The notes below the pieces were generated by a model, which was not told the origin of the DNA, searched no databases, and worked only from the letters and a program-made list of their open reading frames with translations. Positions 29,487-38,057 of a stretch of 59,226 nt of DNA are shown in pieces (the first letter of the stretch is position 1; every line of letters starts with the position of its first letter). A program made the position numbers and the translations under genes. The DNA comes from a virus. The stretch spans positions 1 through 59,226 of IMG/VR virus record IMGVR_UViG_3300047457_001195; one strand, written 5' to 3'.

Positions 29487-31855
29487 TATCCCTTAACCCA
29501 TAAAGCCTGAACCCAAGTCTTACTGATACCAGGTTCTATAAACTGAAACCCACCGGATCCTTGATTCACTCTAATATCAGCGTAATCTCCAGTTCCGTTC
29601 AGATATACTAGACAACTTCCATATTGTTGTCCACCTTGACCTATCCAGCTAGAGCCTATATTTTTATATAAGTTTCCATTTTTGTATACCATTAGGCTTA
29701 CATTAGCACTCCAACTGCCGCTCCACTGAATATGGCAAGTAATATCGTACCAGCCACCTAAAGTTGGAGCTAGTCTATTAAATCCGCTAGCCGTATTCCA
29801 ATCAGTTCCGATATTGCCTGTTCCGCTAGTGTTATCGAACGGAACTAAGGTAACTGTATTTGCGGCAACTCCAAAATTTCCATTACTGTTATACATCCAA
29901 ACATCTGTAATATCAGAGGTTCCGCCTCCGCCACCGCCTGCTGCTTCTAATGTAGTTGTTCTATAGGCTAATTCATCTATAGCACTAGAAACAGTTCCAA
30001 CTGTTGGACTGCCAGTCCAATCTGCTGGATTGGTAGGAACATAATTAATGGCACCAGTGATTCCTAGACTGCTAATAACCACTGAATCAGTGAATTGATT
30101 TCTAACGGTCAAAGTTCCTGTGTTGATACTAATAACGAAATTATCATTGGTTCCAGTTATAACATTTGTGCCGGTGAATGCAGTAGCTTGTTCTGTTCCA
30201 TTTGGAAAAACTATATTTCCGCTATTATTAAAGGTCCATGTTTTATTTGGTTCACCTAAAAATATTTTAAACTCGCCGCCAAAGTCGACTCTTACTCTTA
30301 AAGACCCTGTAGAAAGATAAGTGCCGTCGCCGTATTCAATGTCAGAATTGTTAGGGAAGGTAAAACTCTTGTTTAGAGAATCTAATGACCAGGCATTAAG
30401 AAAATCACCAGATTGTATAAGGCCATTTCCGCTTGGAAGTTTAATTGTGTCGCCGATAACTTCGAATGTTAGGGGCAGGTAACTGCCTAGCATATCTATT
30501 TCTGTTGTTATTTTGTAAGAACTTGAAGTAGCATATGGAACATAGACAGAAGCACCGGTGCTGGTCGTTCCATCTGGGAATTTTACAATACCACTAGAAG
30601 ATGTTGTCACTTCCTTTGTAGCAGGATTATAATATAATAGAGAAGTTGTTGTGTTACCTGATGTATCTGCTCGTATAGGATCTATAAACAAACCAGCGGA
30701 AGAACCATCTAATGCAGAACCACTGGCATTGATAACAATGCTATTCGCAGGCTGATTACTGGCTCCTGCAAAATTTCCTATGGCTACAGCATATTGGCCT
30801 TGGTATGAAGAGCCTGCTAAAGATCCTACGGCTACAGCACGTTGTCCCTGACTATAAGCGCCTGCTAAATTACCTATGGCTACAGTTTGTAATCCTTGAT
30901 CTTGGTATCCTGCATTATTTCCTACAGCTACAGATGATGTGCTCTGATTAGTATATCCGGAACCTACCCCTACAGATACAGCATAAGATCCTTGATTAGT
31001 AGTTCCAGCATTTAATCCTAAAGCAACAGAACCTGTACCTTGAGTAATTCTTCCTGCTCTAAATCCTATGGCTATTGCTGCCGCGGATTGAGTGTTTTCT
31101 CCTGCATTATTTCCTACAGCTATACTATTACCACTTTGATTGATTAAGCCAGCACCCGACCCTAAACTAAATGAGCCTAAACTGTTGTCCTTGAATACTA
31201 CATTGTTTGGTAATGTAAGTGCTCCGTTGTTACCGAATACCCAAGTGTTAGGAAAAGGATTATAAGTGTTTATATGAATGTTTCCTTGCCCGCCACTTCC
31301 TGCTGACAGAACTAGAGTAGAGGTATCAACTGCTGCTATTTCATTACCTTGAACATAAATTTGACCGCCTTCAAAATCTGGAAATAAAACATAAGGAGCA
31401 CCGCCGATTATAAGTTCTAATTTAGCAGTTCCATTTACTAGTGTTGATGTAGTAACAGGGGCACCTGTGACCTGACTTCCATTTAATGTTAGATTTCCAT
31501 TACTTACACTTAGGGCTGTTCCGCCTATATAAATTGTCGATGTCCCTACATAAAGGCTGCGCCACTGACTGCTTGTAGATCCTAAGTCATAGGTAAGATT
31601 TGAAGTAGGAAGAACATGTGAACTTATTGTAGCAGTAAGGTATCCTCGTAGTGCGTGATTTCCCCACCCGTAAGCTGAATTCCAATTTGAAATATTATTA
31701 CTAGTTATAGAGCTGGCTGTCCCTGTTGTGTAAACAGGATCTGTCTCTGCTGCCGATGAAGCACGCCACCTTATTCCGTCGTAGGTATATAAGACTCCGT
31801 TAGTTCCGGTATAAATCTGACCTACTGAAGCCGATGATGGAAAATCTAATGCCAT
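29486..31855 (-). CDS. Tail fibre with YadA-like head repeats and C1q-like tip
   Basis: 789 residues. The N-terminus (PSSASVGQIYTGTNGVLYTY) is a phage fibre docking pattern. About residues 229-372 hold nine repeats of 15-16 residues with the core (S/A/T)-(I/V)-A-(V/I/L)-G-x-x-A-G-x-x-x-Q, the same periodicity as the left-handed beta-roll head repeats of trimeric autotransporter adhesins such as YadA. The last 140 residues (GGWYDITCHIQWSGSW, later YLNGTGDYADIRV) resemble a C1q/TNF-type jelly-roll. Shaft, roll and jelly-roll together describe a trimeric receptor-binding fibre. The ribosome-binding site is TAGGAT, with a CATAAATA motif upstream. Confidence 0.82.
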   Translation of the reverse strand: MALDFPSSASVGQIYTGTNGVLYTYDGIRWRASSAAETDPVYTTGTASSITSNNISNWNSAYGWGNHALRGYLTATISSHVLPTSNLTYDLGSTSSQWRSLYVGTSTIYIGGTALSVSNGNLTLNGSQVTGAPVTTSTLVNGTAKLELIIGGAPYVLFPDFEGGQIYVQGNEIAAVDTSTLVLSAGSGGQGNIHINTYNPFPNTWVFGNNGALTLPNNVVFKDNSLGSFSLGSGAGLINQSGNSIAVGNNAGENTQSAAAIAIGFRAGRITQGTGSVALGLNAGTTNQGSYAVSVGVGSGYTNQSTSSVAVGNNAGYQDQGLQTVAIGNLAGAYSQGQRAVAVGSLAGSSYQGQYAVAIGNFAGASNQPANSIVINASGSALDGSSAGLFIDPIRADTSGNTTTSLLYYNPATKEVTTSSSGIVKFPDGTTSTGASVYVPYATSSSYKITTEIDMLGSYLPLTFEVIGDTIKLPSGNGLIQSGDFLNAWSLDSLNKSFTFPNNSDIEYGDGTYLSTGSLRVRVDFGGEFKIFLGEPNKTWTFNNSGNIVFPNGTEQATAFTGTNVITGTNDNFVISINTGTLTVRNQFTDSVVISSLGITGAINYVPTNPADWTGSPTVGTVSSAIDELAYRTTTLEAAGGGGGGTSDITDVWMYNSNGNFGVAANTVTLVPFDNTSGTGNIGTDWNTASGFNRLAPTLGGWYDITCHIQWSGSWSANVSLMVYKNGNLYKNIGSSWIGQGGQQYGSCLVYLNGTGDYADIRVNQGSGGFQFIEPGISKTWVQALWVKG

Positions 31856-31875
31856 TATATTATCCTAATTATCTA

Positions 31876-31883
31876 TATTTATG
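31876..31883 (-). promoter_or_regulatory. Late-promoter-like CATAAATA with SD downstream
   Basis: The minus strand reads CATAAATA in the 23-base gap before the YadA-like fibre. The expected start point is about 15 bases before the ATG, leaving room for TAGGAT. This spacing is what a normal T4-type late promoter would show. Confidence 0.45.
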
Positions 31884-33336
31884 GTACAATTAAATAGGGA
31901 ACGTGTTCCGATCGCAATGCTTGTGTATTACTTCCACCAAATGGGTTAGCAGATTGTATTCTTTGTAGATTATAGGTTGGAACAGTAAATGCACCTGTAT
32001 AAACTCCGATGCCCTTAACTATGCGTAGGTTCGTAATGTATCCTCCAAATGCCCCTGAATCCAATGAAGTCGGTCCCTGTTTACCTATCGTAAAAGTAGA
32101 GCTAGTATCAGTTAAACTAGTAGTAAATGCAACTCCTGCACCATTTAGTAGTGAACCATTCCTGAATATATAGACCTGCCCTAACCTTCTAACAATAGCC
32201 CAATGGGTCCATAATTTATAATAGCTAGACTTGGCTACTGTTGCAAGAGTTGTAGTAGTAGCACCATTATGTAACAATATATCAGCATTTAATCCAGATA
32301 TAGAAAAGCTAATACCTAAGGTTGGGTTAGAAGTAGTTCCATACCACCACGGGCTACTAGATTGATTATTGTCTGATGAATATGCGAACCATTCTATAAC
32401 GAAATCGTTGGTTCCAAAAGACATTCCGCTGTCTCCGGGAAAGGATGCCGAACTGCTACTAGCTCCATTTAACAGTATACTTCCTGATTGGTTCCCTGTA
32501 AAAGGACTAGACGAGCTTAGCCTGCACCCCGACAATGTTATAGCGTCATTAAACGCTGTTGACTTTGTTTGAGTTACTGTTCCAGCTTTAGGAGTAACTA
32601 TAGATGTTGCACTTGCATCATAGAGAATTTGCCCTGTTGGGCTGGTCATCAGTAGCTTAGAATTCGCTGTAGTTGATAATGGATATTTAGGTATTTGAAT
32701 GACAGCATCGTTTAAGTTATAAAGTGTAGAACCGATGGTTACACTGAGATTATATAGCTTACCAATTAAATTATTTGTAACACCCACGCCTAAGGCGTTC
32801 CTCCAGGTTCCTATTAAAGTAGGAGGAACATTATAATTATTAAGGTTTTCAAACAGGTTTTCTGGACTGCGATATCCGTTGATCCATGCAGCAAGTTGTC
32901 CTACGCCATTTCTACATATGGCTATGTGATACCAGGTATAGGCTTGCCAAACTTGTCCGGGAATAGCTTGAGATGGTATTGTTATTCGGTTATTAGTGAT
33001 AAGATAATTATTAATATAAATTGCATCCTGAACATGTAAAATAGCAAGACCGCCTAGCAAAGACCCACTGCCTATAATTGCTTGACCATTTACATGAACG
33101 ATATCATCAATCCACTGAACATTACTAAATCTTACCCAATATTCTATTGTAAATGGCTGGGTTCCAATTGCAGGTAGGTTAGCCACATTAAGGCTTGACA
33201 TCTTAGCTGTATCGCCAACAACCAAAAGTTCTCCTGCTGTTTCCCCAAATACTAGACTATTTGAATTAACAATTTTACCTCTAAAGCCGACAATGGGTTC
33301 TGACTGTGTCAGAACCATTTGTGTAATACCGGTCAT
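31879..33336 (-). CDS. Double LamG-like virion protein
   Basis: 485 residues with two concanavalin-like domains. The first (about residues 50-205) contains QPFTIEYWVRFSNVQWIDD and YTWYHIAICRNG. The second (about 285-455) contains MSFGTNDFVIEWFAYSSD, LWTHWAIVRRLGQVYIFRNG and GGYITNLRIVKGIGVYTG. Both follow the LamG_3 strand order, and Y-T-G-x-F-x-V-P is a common ending of such phage domains. Its ATG at 33336 directly follows the stop of the next gene. A sugar-binding role on the virion is likely; no enzyme residues are evident. Confidence 0.8.
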   Translation of the reverse strand: MTGITQMVLTQSEPIVGFRGKIVNSNSLVFGETAGELLVVGDTAKMSSLNVANLPAIGTQPFTIEYWVRFSNVQWIDDIVHVNGQAIIGSGSLLGGLAILHVQDAIYINNYLITNNRITIPSQAIPGQVWQAYTWYHIAICRNGVGQLAAWINGYRSPENLFENLNNYNVPPTLIGTWRNALGVGVTNNLIGKLYNLSVTIGSTLYNLNDAVIQIPKYPLSTTANSKLLMTSPTGQILYDASATSIVTPKAGTVTQTKSTAFNDAITLSGCRLSSSSPFTGNQSGSILLNGASSSSASFPGDSGMSFGTNDFVIEWFAYSSDNNQSSSPWWYGTTSNPTLGISFSISGLNADILLHNGATTTTLATVAKSSYYKLWTHWAIVRRLGQVYIFRNGSLLNGAGVAFTTSLTDTSSTFTIGKQGPTSLDSGAFGGYITNLRIVKGIGVYTGAFTVPTYNLQRIQSANPFGGSNTQALRSEHVPYLIVP

Positions 33337-35256
33337 TTAGATCAATCCAGTTCCGTTAACAAACCAAACATTATTTTCAACTTTCATTATAGTTGCCATT
33401 CCATTTGATGTTAACGATCTCGGGCCTGTATCAGAAGTTCCTGCTAGAAGCAAGGTCACACCCCCTGCGGGAGAAATATTAATAGTTCCATTTCCTCGTA
33501 GAATTATACTTATAGCAGATCCTATAGGAAATGGCACAGTTAAACTGTTAGGAATAGTTACAGTTTGTATTCCACTGGCTACAGTGCTGTAGATATGTTT
33601 ACCTTGATCACTTAATGATAATGTGTAATCAGTGCTAGTGCTTATTTGAGGAACTACTAGATATCCTACCTGTAGCTGATTTTCATTATTTTGTGGAACA
33701 CTACCAGTTACAGTTCCACCGGTTACATTAGTTGCATTTGTAGCAGATCCGGCAAAAGCGGATGATAAAGAGGAAACAGCAAAATTAACTAGAGTTTGGG
33801 TGCCTAAAAATGCAGTCGTTTGTATACTACCGTCGCTAAATGCCAATGAAGACGATGTGCTCACTAACTCAATTGATCCTAATCTAAAAGCACCATAAGT
33901 TCCTGTGAAAATCCCATTAGTTTCTATACCGTTGTTAAACCATTCTAAATTCTTCGATGCATTGTCTAAAACCAAAGCCGCTGTTTTATCTGATCCTGAG
34001 TCGTAATAGTGCAGTCGGAATCCTACATCTAATCCGTCATTAAAGGCCCATTGAGCATCTACTCCACCTGGTGGAACATGAACTGAGATCAAATTATCTG
34101 TAAAATAAGTATTTGTGCTAGCCACATAGGTAACAGTGGTCTGAAAGGTAACCGGACCGTTAAACAGACTCGATCCGTTGACCTGTAGCCCACTAAATGT
34201 CACAGAGCTTGTTGTATCTAACGCTTGATTAGCACCAGGACCTTGCGGTCCTTGAGGGCCTGTAACCCCTTGTGGGCCTCTATCACCGCTGGTTATTATA
34301 GAAATTACGCCCTGCATGTTTCCGTAATTTTGCGAAACATAGTATAAAGTAGACGGTGAAGAAGTTGGAACTGTAAAAGTTACAGTCCCCGTAGCTGTTC
34401 CATTGTTAGTAACTCCGTTACTGTATCCAAAACCTACACCTGTAGCAGGGGTTGTCTTAATCCAAAATGGCGTTCCGGGGGCATTAACATTAAAATAATA
34501 AGTATAACCTCGTATTAATGTTAATGCAGGATCGTCTGAACCATCAATGTTAAAAGAAGCAACACCCGTAGCAGTAACAGTAAAATTCAAACCTCCTAAT
34601 AAACCTTGAACTCCACTAGGTCCTGAAGGTCCTGAAGGTCCACTTGGACCAGTTAAGGGTTGACCATTCGCTGTTAGTTGTCCATCTTGGTATGTTATAG
34701 TTGCCGAAGTTAATTGAATGTAATTGCTTATATGAAGTGCCCGAAAAGCTTGCCCATTTGTGCCTATATTATAACTTGCATCTGAATCAGGTAGGATATC
34801 TGAATTTACGTTTAACAGGTTACCGCTACCTCCGCTACCTCCGGAACCGGTTCCAGCATCAACCCAATAATTATCATAATAGATAAAAAGTTTTCCTAAT
34901 GTTGTATCAAACCATGTGGTTCCTGTTGAAGCATCTATAGGAGGACTAAGACCAACATGAGTGGTTCCGATTGGAATACCGTTGTAGGTTAAATTCCCCA
35001 CAGTATTAACAGCAATTAACCTATTATCTAAATAAATGGCATTATCAATATAGGCATTATTCCACTGTCGTGCTATGTTTCCGAGATTGTAAGTTTGGTG
35101 TAAGGCGGGAATAATATTATAATATTGTGTGCTTGTTCCTACAGTTGTAGTAGACAATTCTCCAAAATTATTGTTAACTTTAACAAATGCGGCACGAATG
35201 CTATCTCCATCTCCGGAGTTAGCGCCAGATCCTGTGTTTATATATTGAATAGCCAT
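33337..35256 (-). CDS. Fibre with collagen stretch and degenerate cupredoxin-like domain
   Basis: 639 residues. The N-terminal 200 residues are a fibre shaft (FVKVNNNFGELS is a common phage fibre opening). A short collagen stretch (GPSGPSGPSGPSG) starts at residue 203. Residues 222-322 form a cupredoxin-like domain whose copper ligands are replaced: Thr262, Ser308 and Tyr311 stand where the homologue at 55720 has His, Cys and His; only Met314 remains. A second Gly-X-Y stretch ([14 protein letters not shown]) links to a C-terminal tip. It is virion-associated with good confidence; copper binding is unlikely. Confidence 0.8.
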   Translation of the reverse strand: MAIQYINTGSGANSGDGDSIRAAFVKVNNNFGELSTTTVGTSTQYYNIIPALHQTYNLGNIARQWNNAYIDNAIYLDNRLIAVNTVGNLTYNGIPIGTTHVGLSPPIDASTGTTWFDTTLGKLFIYYDNYWVDAGTGSGGSGGSGNLLNVNSDILPDSDASYNIGTNGQAFRALHISNYIQLTSATITYQDGQLTANGQPLTGPSGPSGPSGPSGVQGLLGGLNFTVTATGVASFNIDGSDDPALTLIRGYTYYFNVNAPGTPFWIKTTPATGVGFGYSNGVTNNGTATGTVTFTVPTSSPSTLYYVSQNYGNMQGVISIITSGDRGPQGVTGPQGPQGPGANQALDTTSSVTFSGLQVNGSSLFNGPVTFQTTVTYVASTNTYFTDNLISVHVPPGGVDAQWAFNDGLDVGFRLHYYDSGSDKTAALVLDNASKNLEWFNNGIETNGIFTGTYGAFRLGSIELVSTSSSLAFSDGSIQTTAFLGTQTLVNFAVSSLSSAFAGSATNATNVTGGTVTGSVPQNNENQLQVGYLVVPQISTSTDYTLSLSDQGKHIYSTVASGIQTVTIPNSLTVPFPIGSAISIILRGNGTINISPAGGVTLLLAGTSDTGPRSLTSNGMATIMKVENNVWFVNGTGLI

Positions 35257-35357
35257 ATGAATTCAAATTCCCGGATAATTTGCTTATTTAGTTGCTCTTT
35301 ATGGTATTCTTGTGCTATACTCTAAGTTGTTGTTAAACCCCTATATAAATATGTAAA
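35257..35357. promoter_or_regulatory. Divergent promoter region, fibre gene versus HNH gene
   Basis: A 101-base gap between minus and plus genes. On the minus strand, ACTAAATA at 35285-35292 could drive the fibre gene. On the plus strand there is a sigma-70-like pair, TTGCTC at 35292-35297 and TATACT at 35316-35321 with an 18-base spacer, and a separate TATAAATA at 35344-35351. No SD sequence is visible before the HNH gene's ATG. Confidence 0.5.
35344..35351 (+). promoter_or_regulatory. Perfect TATAAATA seven bases before the HNH start
   Basis: The plus strand reads TATAAATA; its last A is seven bases from the A of the ATG at 35358. Use as a T4-type late promoter would give a nearly leaderless message. 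Confidence 0.45.
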
Positions 35358-35867
35358 ATGACTTGTTTAATCTTAAATGCAGATGCTGCACCTATATCAC
35401 TAGTTCCTTTAAGCACAATAAGCTGGGAAGAGTCTATAAAATACCTAGTTTCTGATAAGGCAACCGTATTAGAATGGTATGACAATTGGGTTGTCCGTAG
35501 TCCTACTTGGTCTACGCAGGTCCCTGCTGTTATGATTCTTAAAGAATACCAAAAAAAGAAGTCTAGTGTGCGCTATAGTAAGCACAATGTATTCTTGCGA
35601 GATCAGTATCGTTGCCAATATTGCGGCGTTGATGTTAATAAACGAACTGCTACATTAGATCATATATTACCGATTAGTCACGGTGGTAAAACACAATGGG
35701 AAAATACCTGCTGTAGTTGCGGAACATGCAACAGCAAAAAAGGAAATGATCGTAAGATTAAACCTAAAATGAAACCTTACAAACCAAGCTACTACGAGCT
35801 AGCCGAAAAACGTCGGGCTATGCATTGGGATTTCCTACATCCAAGCTGGAAAGATTACATAGGTTAA
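35358..35867 (+). CDS. HNH endonuclease
   Basis: 169 residues. The HNH core is complete: Cys86-x2-Cys89 (YRCQYCG), Asp101-His102 (TLDHILPISHGG), Asn116 and Cys121-x2-Cys124 (SCGTCNSKKGN), forming one zinc site and the catalytic His. The N-terminal 80 residues match the extension common in phage and bacterial stand-alone HNH proteins. It should nick or cut DNA; in phages such genes are either homing endonucleases or packaging/host-DNA cleavage enzymes. It is alone on the plus strand and converges on IF-1 with a shared terminator. No intron or intein is apparent nearby, so a homing role is not supported from this window. Confidence 0.9.
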   Translation: MTCLILNADAAPISLVPLSTISWEESIKYLVSDKATVLEWYDNWVVRSPTWSTQVPAVMILKEYQKKKSSVRYSKHNVFLRDQYRCQYCGVDVNKRTATLDHILPISHGGKTQWENTCCSCGTCNSKKGNDRKIKPKMKPYKPSYYELAEKRRAMHWDFLHPSWKDYIG

Positions 35868-35888
35868 AAGGGCCCTAAGGGCCCTTTT
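35866..35888. terminator. Bidirectional rho-independent terminator
   Basis: AAAAGGGCCC-TAA-GGGCCCTTTT is a perfect 10-bp stem with a 3-base loop, with T-runs on both strands. It lies between the convergent HNH (+) and IF-1 (-) genes and overlaps the end of the HNH stop codon and abuts the IF-1 stop codon, so one element ends both transcripts. Confidence 0.92.
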
Positions 35889-36106
35889 TATTTGTCTCTA
35901 TAAACTATACGCCCACGAGTTAGATCATAAGGGCTCATTTCTATTTTTACTCTATCACCGGTTAGAATTTGTATTTTGTTCTGGCGCATCTTACCGCTAA
36001 TATGTCCAAGGACCACAGGTCCTTGTTGTAATTTTACCCTAAACATTGCGTTGGGCAACACTTCTTGGACTTCTCCGTCCATACTGATTACATCATCTTT
36101 TGACAC
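35888..36106 (-). CDS. infA: Translation initiation factor IF-1
   Basis: 72 residues, exactly the bacterial IF-1 length, with an S1-type OB fold across the protein. Diagnostic stretches are all present: [39 protein letters not shown] and GRIVYR. In bacteria IF-1 binds the ribosomal A site during initiation. The start is GTG at 36106 with AGGAG upstream, inside the end of the preceding gene. A phage-borne, full-length IF-1 could bias host ribosomes to phage messages, many of which here lack obvious SD sequences (inference). It is downstream of the ligase and 80-residue genes and probably shares the ligase promoter. Confidence 0.93.
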   Translation of the reverse strand: MSKDDVISMDGEVQEVLPNAMFRVKLQQGPVVLGHISGKMRQNKIQILTGDRVKIEMSPYDLTRGRIVYRDK

Positions 36107-36349
36107 TTAAGTTTCTTCTCCTTTTAATCCTTTTAATACAAGTTCTTTAGCCCGCTTATCTAACAATCTCTTTTCTTCTTCCATTAATTTAGCAGTCCAA
36201 GTCTGCAGAATTTCTAATACAGCCTGATTACCTTCATCAGTAAAATAGCAGTATTTTTCACCAAATTCGCTGTAGTTGTAGAACCTACGGTCCTTGGCTA
36301 ATTCTGCAATACTGCCGTATAAAATATTCTTTAATGCCGCTTTGTCCAA
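36107..36349 (-). CDS. Small protein between ligase and IF-1 (TTG start)
   Basis: 80 residues from TTG at 36347-36349, one base after the ligase stop, with GGGG about 12 bases upstream. The only in-frame ATG (36442) would overlap the ligase by 92 bases in a region where the ligase frame is clearly real, so it is rejected. The protein (LDKAALKNILYGSIAELAKD, then FYNYSEFGEKYCYFTDEGNQ) is mixed alpha/beta with a helical Lys/Glu-rich C-terminus (MEEEKRLLDKRAKELVLKGL). No family recognised. Its place suggests translational coupling to the ligase. Confidence 0.65.
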   Translation of the reverse strand: MDKAALKNILYGSIAELAKDRRFYNYSEFGEKYCYFTDEGNQAVLEILQTWTAKLMEEEKRLLDKRAKELVLKGLKGEET

Positions 36350-36350
36350 T

Positions 36351-37670
36351 TTACATTTTTTCCCCTGCTGTAAATCCGCGGAACCGTAGGAAACGTGGAA
36401 ACCTAAGCGAGTAAGAACCATCTTGATTTTGAGTAATAGCATCTGCCCTAACCTCTACTACTTGACCAGGTAGCGTATCACGCCCTGTCCAAAATGTATC
36501 ACGGTCAGAGTCACTAAAACCCGAACCACAGTTAACTCGGATTGCCTTGTCGTCATCCACACCTTCCAAGACCAATGCACCAAGTCGGCCCACATTCCTC
36601 CCTGTGCCCTCTTCAACCTCGATAACTTGAAGTGATACTTCGATGAAAGGTTTCTGTTTAAGCCACGAAGTTGATCTCTTACATTCATATTTGGCATCCG
36701 GATCCTTGATCATAATACCTTCGAAACCCTGTTCGATGGCATCTTTGTTAAATTGTTTAAATTGTAACTCACCTACATAACTGTCTAGGTCAATTTCTTC
36801 CTGCGGAATGATATCAATGTTTCCAATTTTGTCAAAGATCTTACGCATTCCTTTGAGCAGATTGGTTCTACGACGCTGTCCTAGAACACTGCGTCCTGCT
36901 TGAAATTCACTGAGTGGCAGTATATCAAACAGCATTAGCCTAGCATCATTGGCTTGCACGTTATCTTTACGATGAACCTGCTTCATCAATGCTTGAAAAC
37001 TTGAACTGACTATTTCACCATCAAGAACCATAGGTCGCTCGATGAGATCGATATTGGCCAAGATGCTGTCAGTGATATGACTAAAGTTCTCAAGAATTTT
37101 ACCATTTCTGCTATATTGTGTTACAGTGCGATTAGGTGGATCTACTATGGTAATTACCCTAACACCATCTAATTTTGGTTCTAGCAGTTTCTTACCTGTG
37201 ATTTTCTTTTCATGATTAGCTCCATCGTGTGCTAACATACATTCGAATACTGGCACAGGTTGAATATTATTGAAACGACCTTTAAGGACCTTATTCACAG
37301 TTTTTTCACTGACTCCGCAACGTAGGTCCTTAATAAGGATACGACGATACCAATTATTCCACTGGCTTTGCTTGCTGGCAGTTAAGGCTAACTCAATGGC
37401 ATCTCTAGCATCATGCCCAGTTAATTGGCGTGTGCTGAGTAATTTCAGCAATTCTTCAAATGCAGCCCAGGGAAGACCTTGTCCATCTGGACCGCTATGG
37501 CTAGGAATCTTTTTGACACCGAAAGTAGAATACGGGCTAAGGGCCCAACGAATTCCATTAAACAATTCCTGATGGTCTTGCTCTGCTTGATGTTCTAATA
37601 TTGCTTCTTTGTTTAATCGGCTTGGATGTGTTTCCAAAGCGCTGATTACACTTTCACAAGGATCTTTCAT
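36351..37670 (-). CDS. ATP-dependent DNA ligase
   Basis: 439 residues from the ATG at 37670, close to the T4 gp30 size. Nucleotidyltransferase motifs are in order: motif I EPKLDGVR with the adenylated Lys166, motif III VLDGEIVS, motif IV EGIMIKDPDAKYECKR, motif V WLKQK, followed by an OB-fold domain ending in RFPRFLRFR. It seals nicks in phage replication and repair. An upstream in-frame ATG (37736) is rejected because the -35 and -10 boxes of a perfect sigma-70 promoter (37704-37732) lie within that extension. The first gene of a ligase - 80-residue protein - infA transcript. Confidence 0.92.
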   Translation of the reverse strand: MKDPCESVISALETHPSRLNKEAILEHQAEQDHQELFNGIRWALSPYSTFGVKKIPSHSGPDGQGLPWAAFEELLKLLSTRQLTGHDARDAIELALTASKQSQWNNWYRRILIKDLRCGVSEKTVNKVLKGRFNNIQPVPVFECMLAHDGANHEKKITGKKLLEPKLDGVRVITIVDPPNRTVTQYSRNGKILENFSHITDSILANIDLIERPMVLDGEIVSSSFQALMKQVHRKDNVQANDARLMLFDILPLSEFQAGRSVLGQRRRTNLLKGMRKIFDKIGNIDIIPQEEIDLDSYVGELQFKQFNKDAIEQGFEGIMIKDPDAKYECKRSTSWLKQKPFIEVSLQVIEVEEGTGRNVGRLGALVLEGVDDDKAIRVNCGSGFSDSDRDTFWTGRDTLPGQVVEVRADAITQNQDGSYSLRFPRFLRFRGFTAGEKM

Positions 37671-37690
37671 AGAATTTGATATCGTGTTGT

Positions 37691-37732
37691 TAATGATATC
37701 ATTATTATATGGTAGATTAGGTGATTTGTCAA
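37691..37732 (-). promoter_or_regulatory. Perfect sigma-70 promoter with palindromic start site
   Basis: Minus strand: TTGACA (37727-37732), 17-base spacer, TATAAT (37704-37709), both exact consensus. The predicted start point at about 37697 falls in a perfect 14-base palindrome TAATGATATCATTA (37691-37704), which could be an operator. It should fire with unmodified host RNA polymerase, hence early in infection. Confidence 0.88.
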
Positions 37733-37739
37733 GCATTAG

Positions 37740-38057
37740 CTAAATTGTGAAACTTTCGCCACATCCGCAACGTCCTGTTTCATTTGGATTTATGAATTCA
37801 AATCCTTCATTCAAACCGCGTCTTTGAAAATCAATAGTAATGCCAGCCAGATAAGGTTGGTGTTTTGGATCAATAAAAATCATCACATCATTATGATGAT
37901 ATAGGGCTAGTGTTTCATCTAAGATGTCAACATATTCCAAAACGTAGGCAAGTCCGGAGCAACCTGTAGTTTTAACACCAATCTTAATGCCAAGACCTTT
38001 ACCTCGTTTAGCTATCAACTCTTTAATTTTATCAGCAGCTTCTATTGTGGTTTTCAT
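37740..38057 (-). CDS. iscA: Fe-S carrier protein IscA
   Basis: 105 residues, matching bacterial IscA (about 107). The three A-type carrier cysteines are present: Cys33 in TTGCSGLAYVLEY, Cys97 and Cys99 in GRCGCGESF. The 'RGKGLGIKIGVKTTGCSG' stretch and 'GLNEGFEFINPNE' mark it as IscA rather than ErpA or SufA (family knowledge). It accepts clusters from the IscU scaffold and passes them to target enzymes. Its start overlaps the oxygenase stop by four bases, so it is translated with iscU and the oxygenase. Complete and without damage. Confidence 0.93.
   Translation of the reverse strand: MKTTIEAADKIKELIAKRGKGLGIKIGVKTTGCSGLAYVLEYVDILDETLALYHHNDVMIFIDPKHQPYLAGITIDFQRRGLNEGFEFINPNETGRCGCGESFTI

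Noticed and set aside
35358-35867. HNH gene as evidence of an intron or intein insertion
   Set aside because: It is free-standing with its own promoter and terminator; no split gene or intein junction is seen on either side.
36350-36442. ATG at 36442 as the start of the gene before IF-1
   Set aside because: It would overlap conserved ligase OB-fold sequence by 92 bases; a TTG start right after the ligase stop is more economical.
37671-37736. Longer ligase N-terminus from ATG at 37736
   Set aside because: The extension overlaps an exact sigma-70 promoter, has no SD sequence and adds low-complexity Asn/Ile residues not expected in the family.
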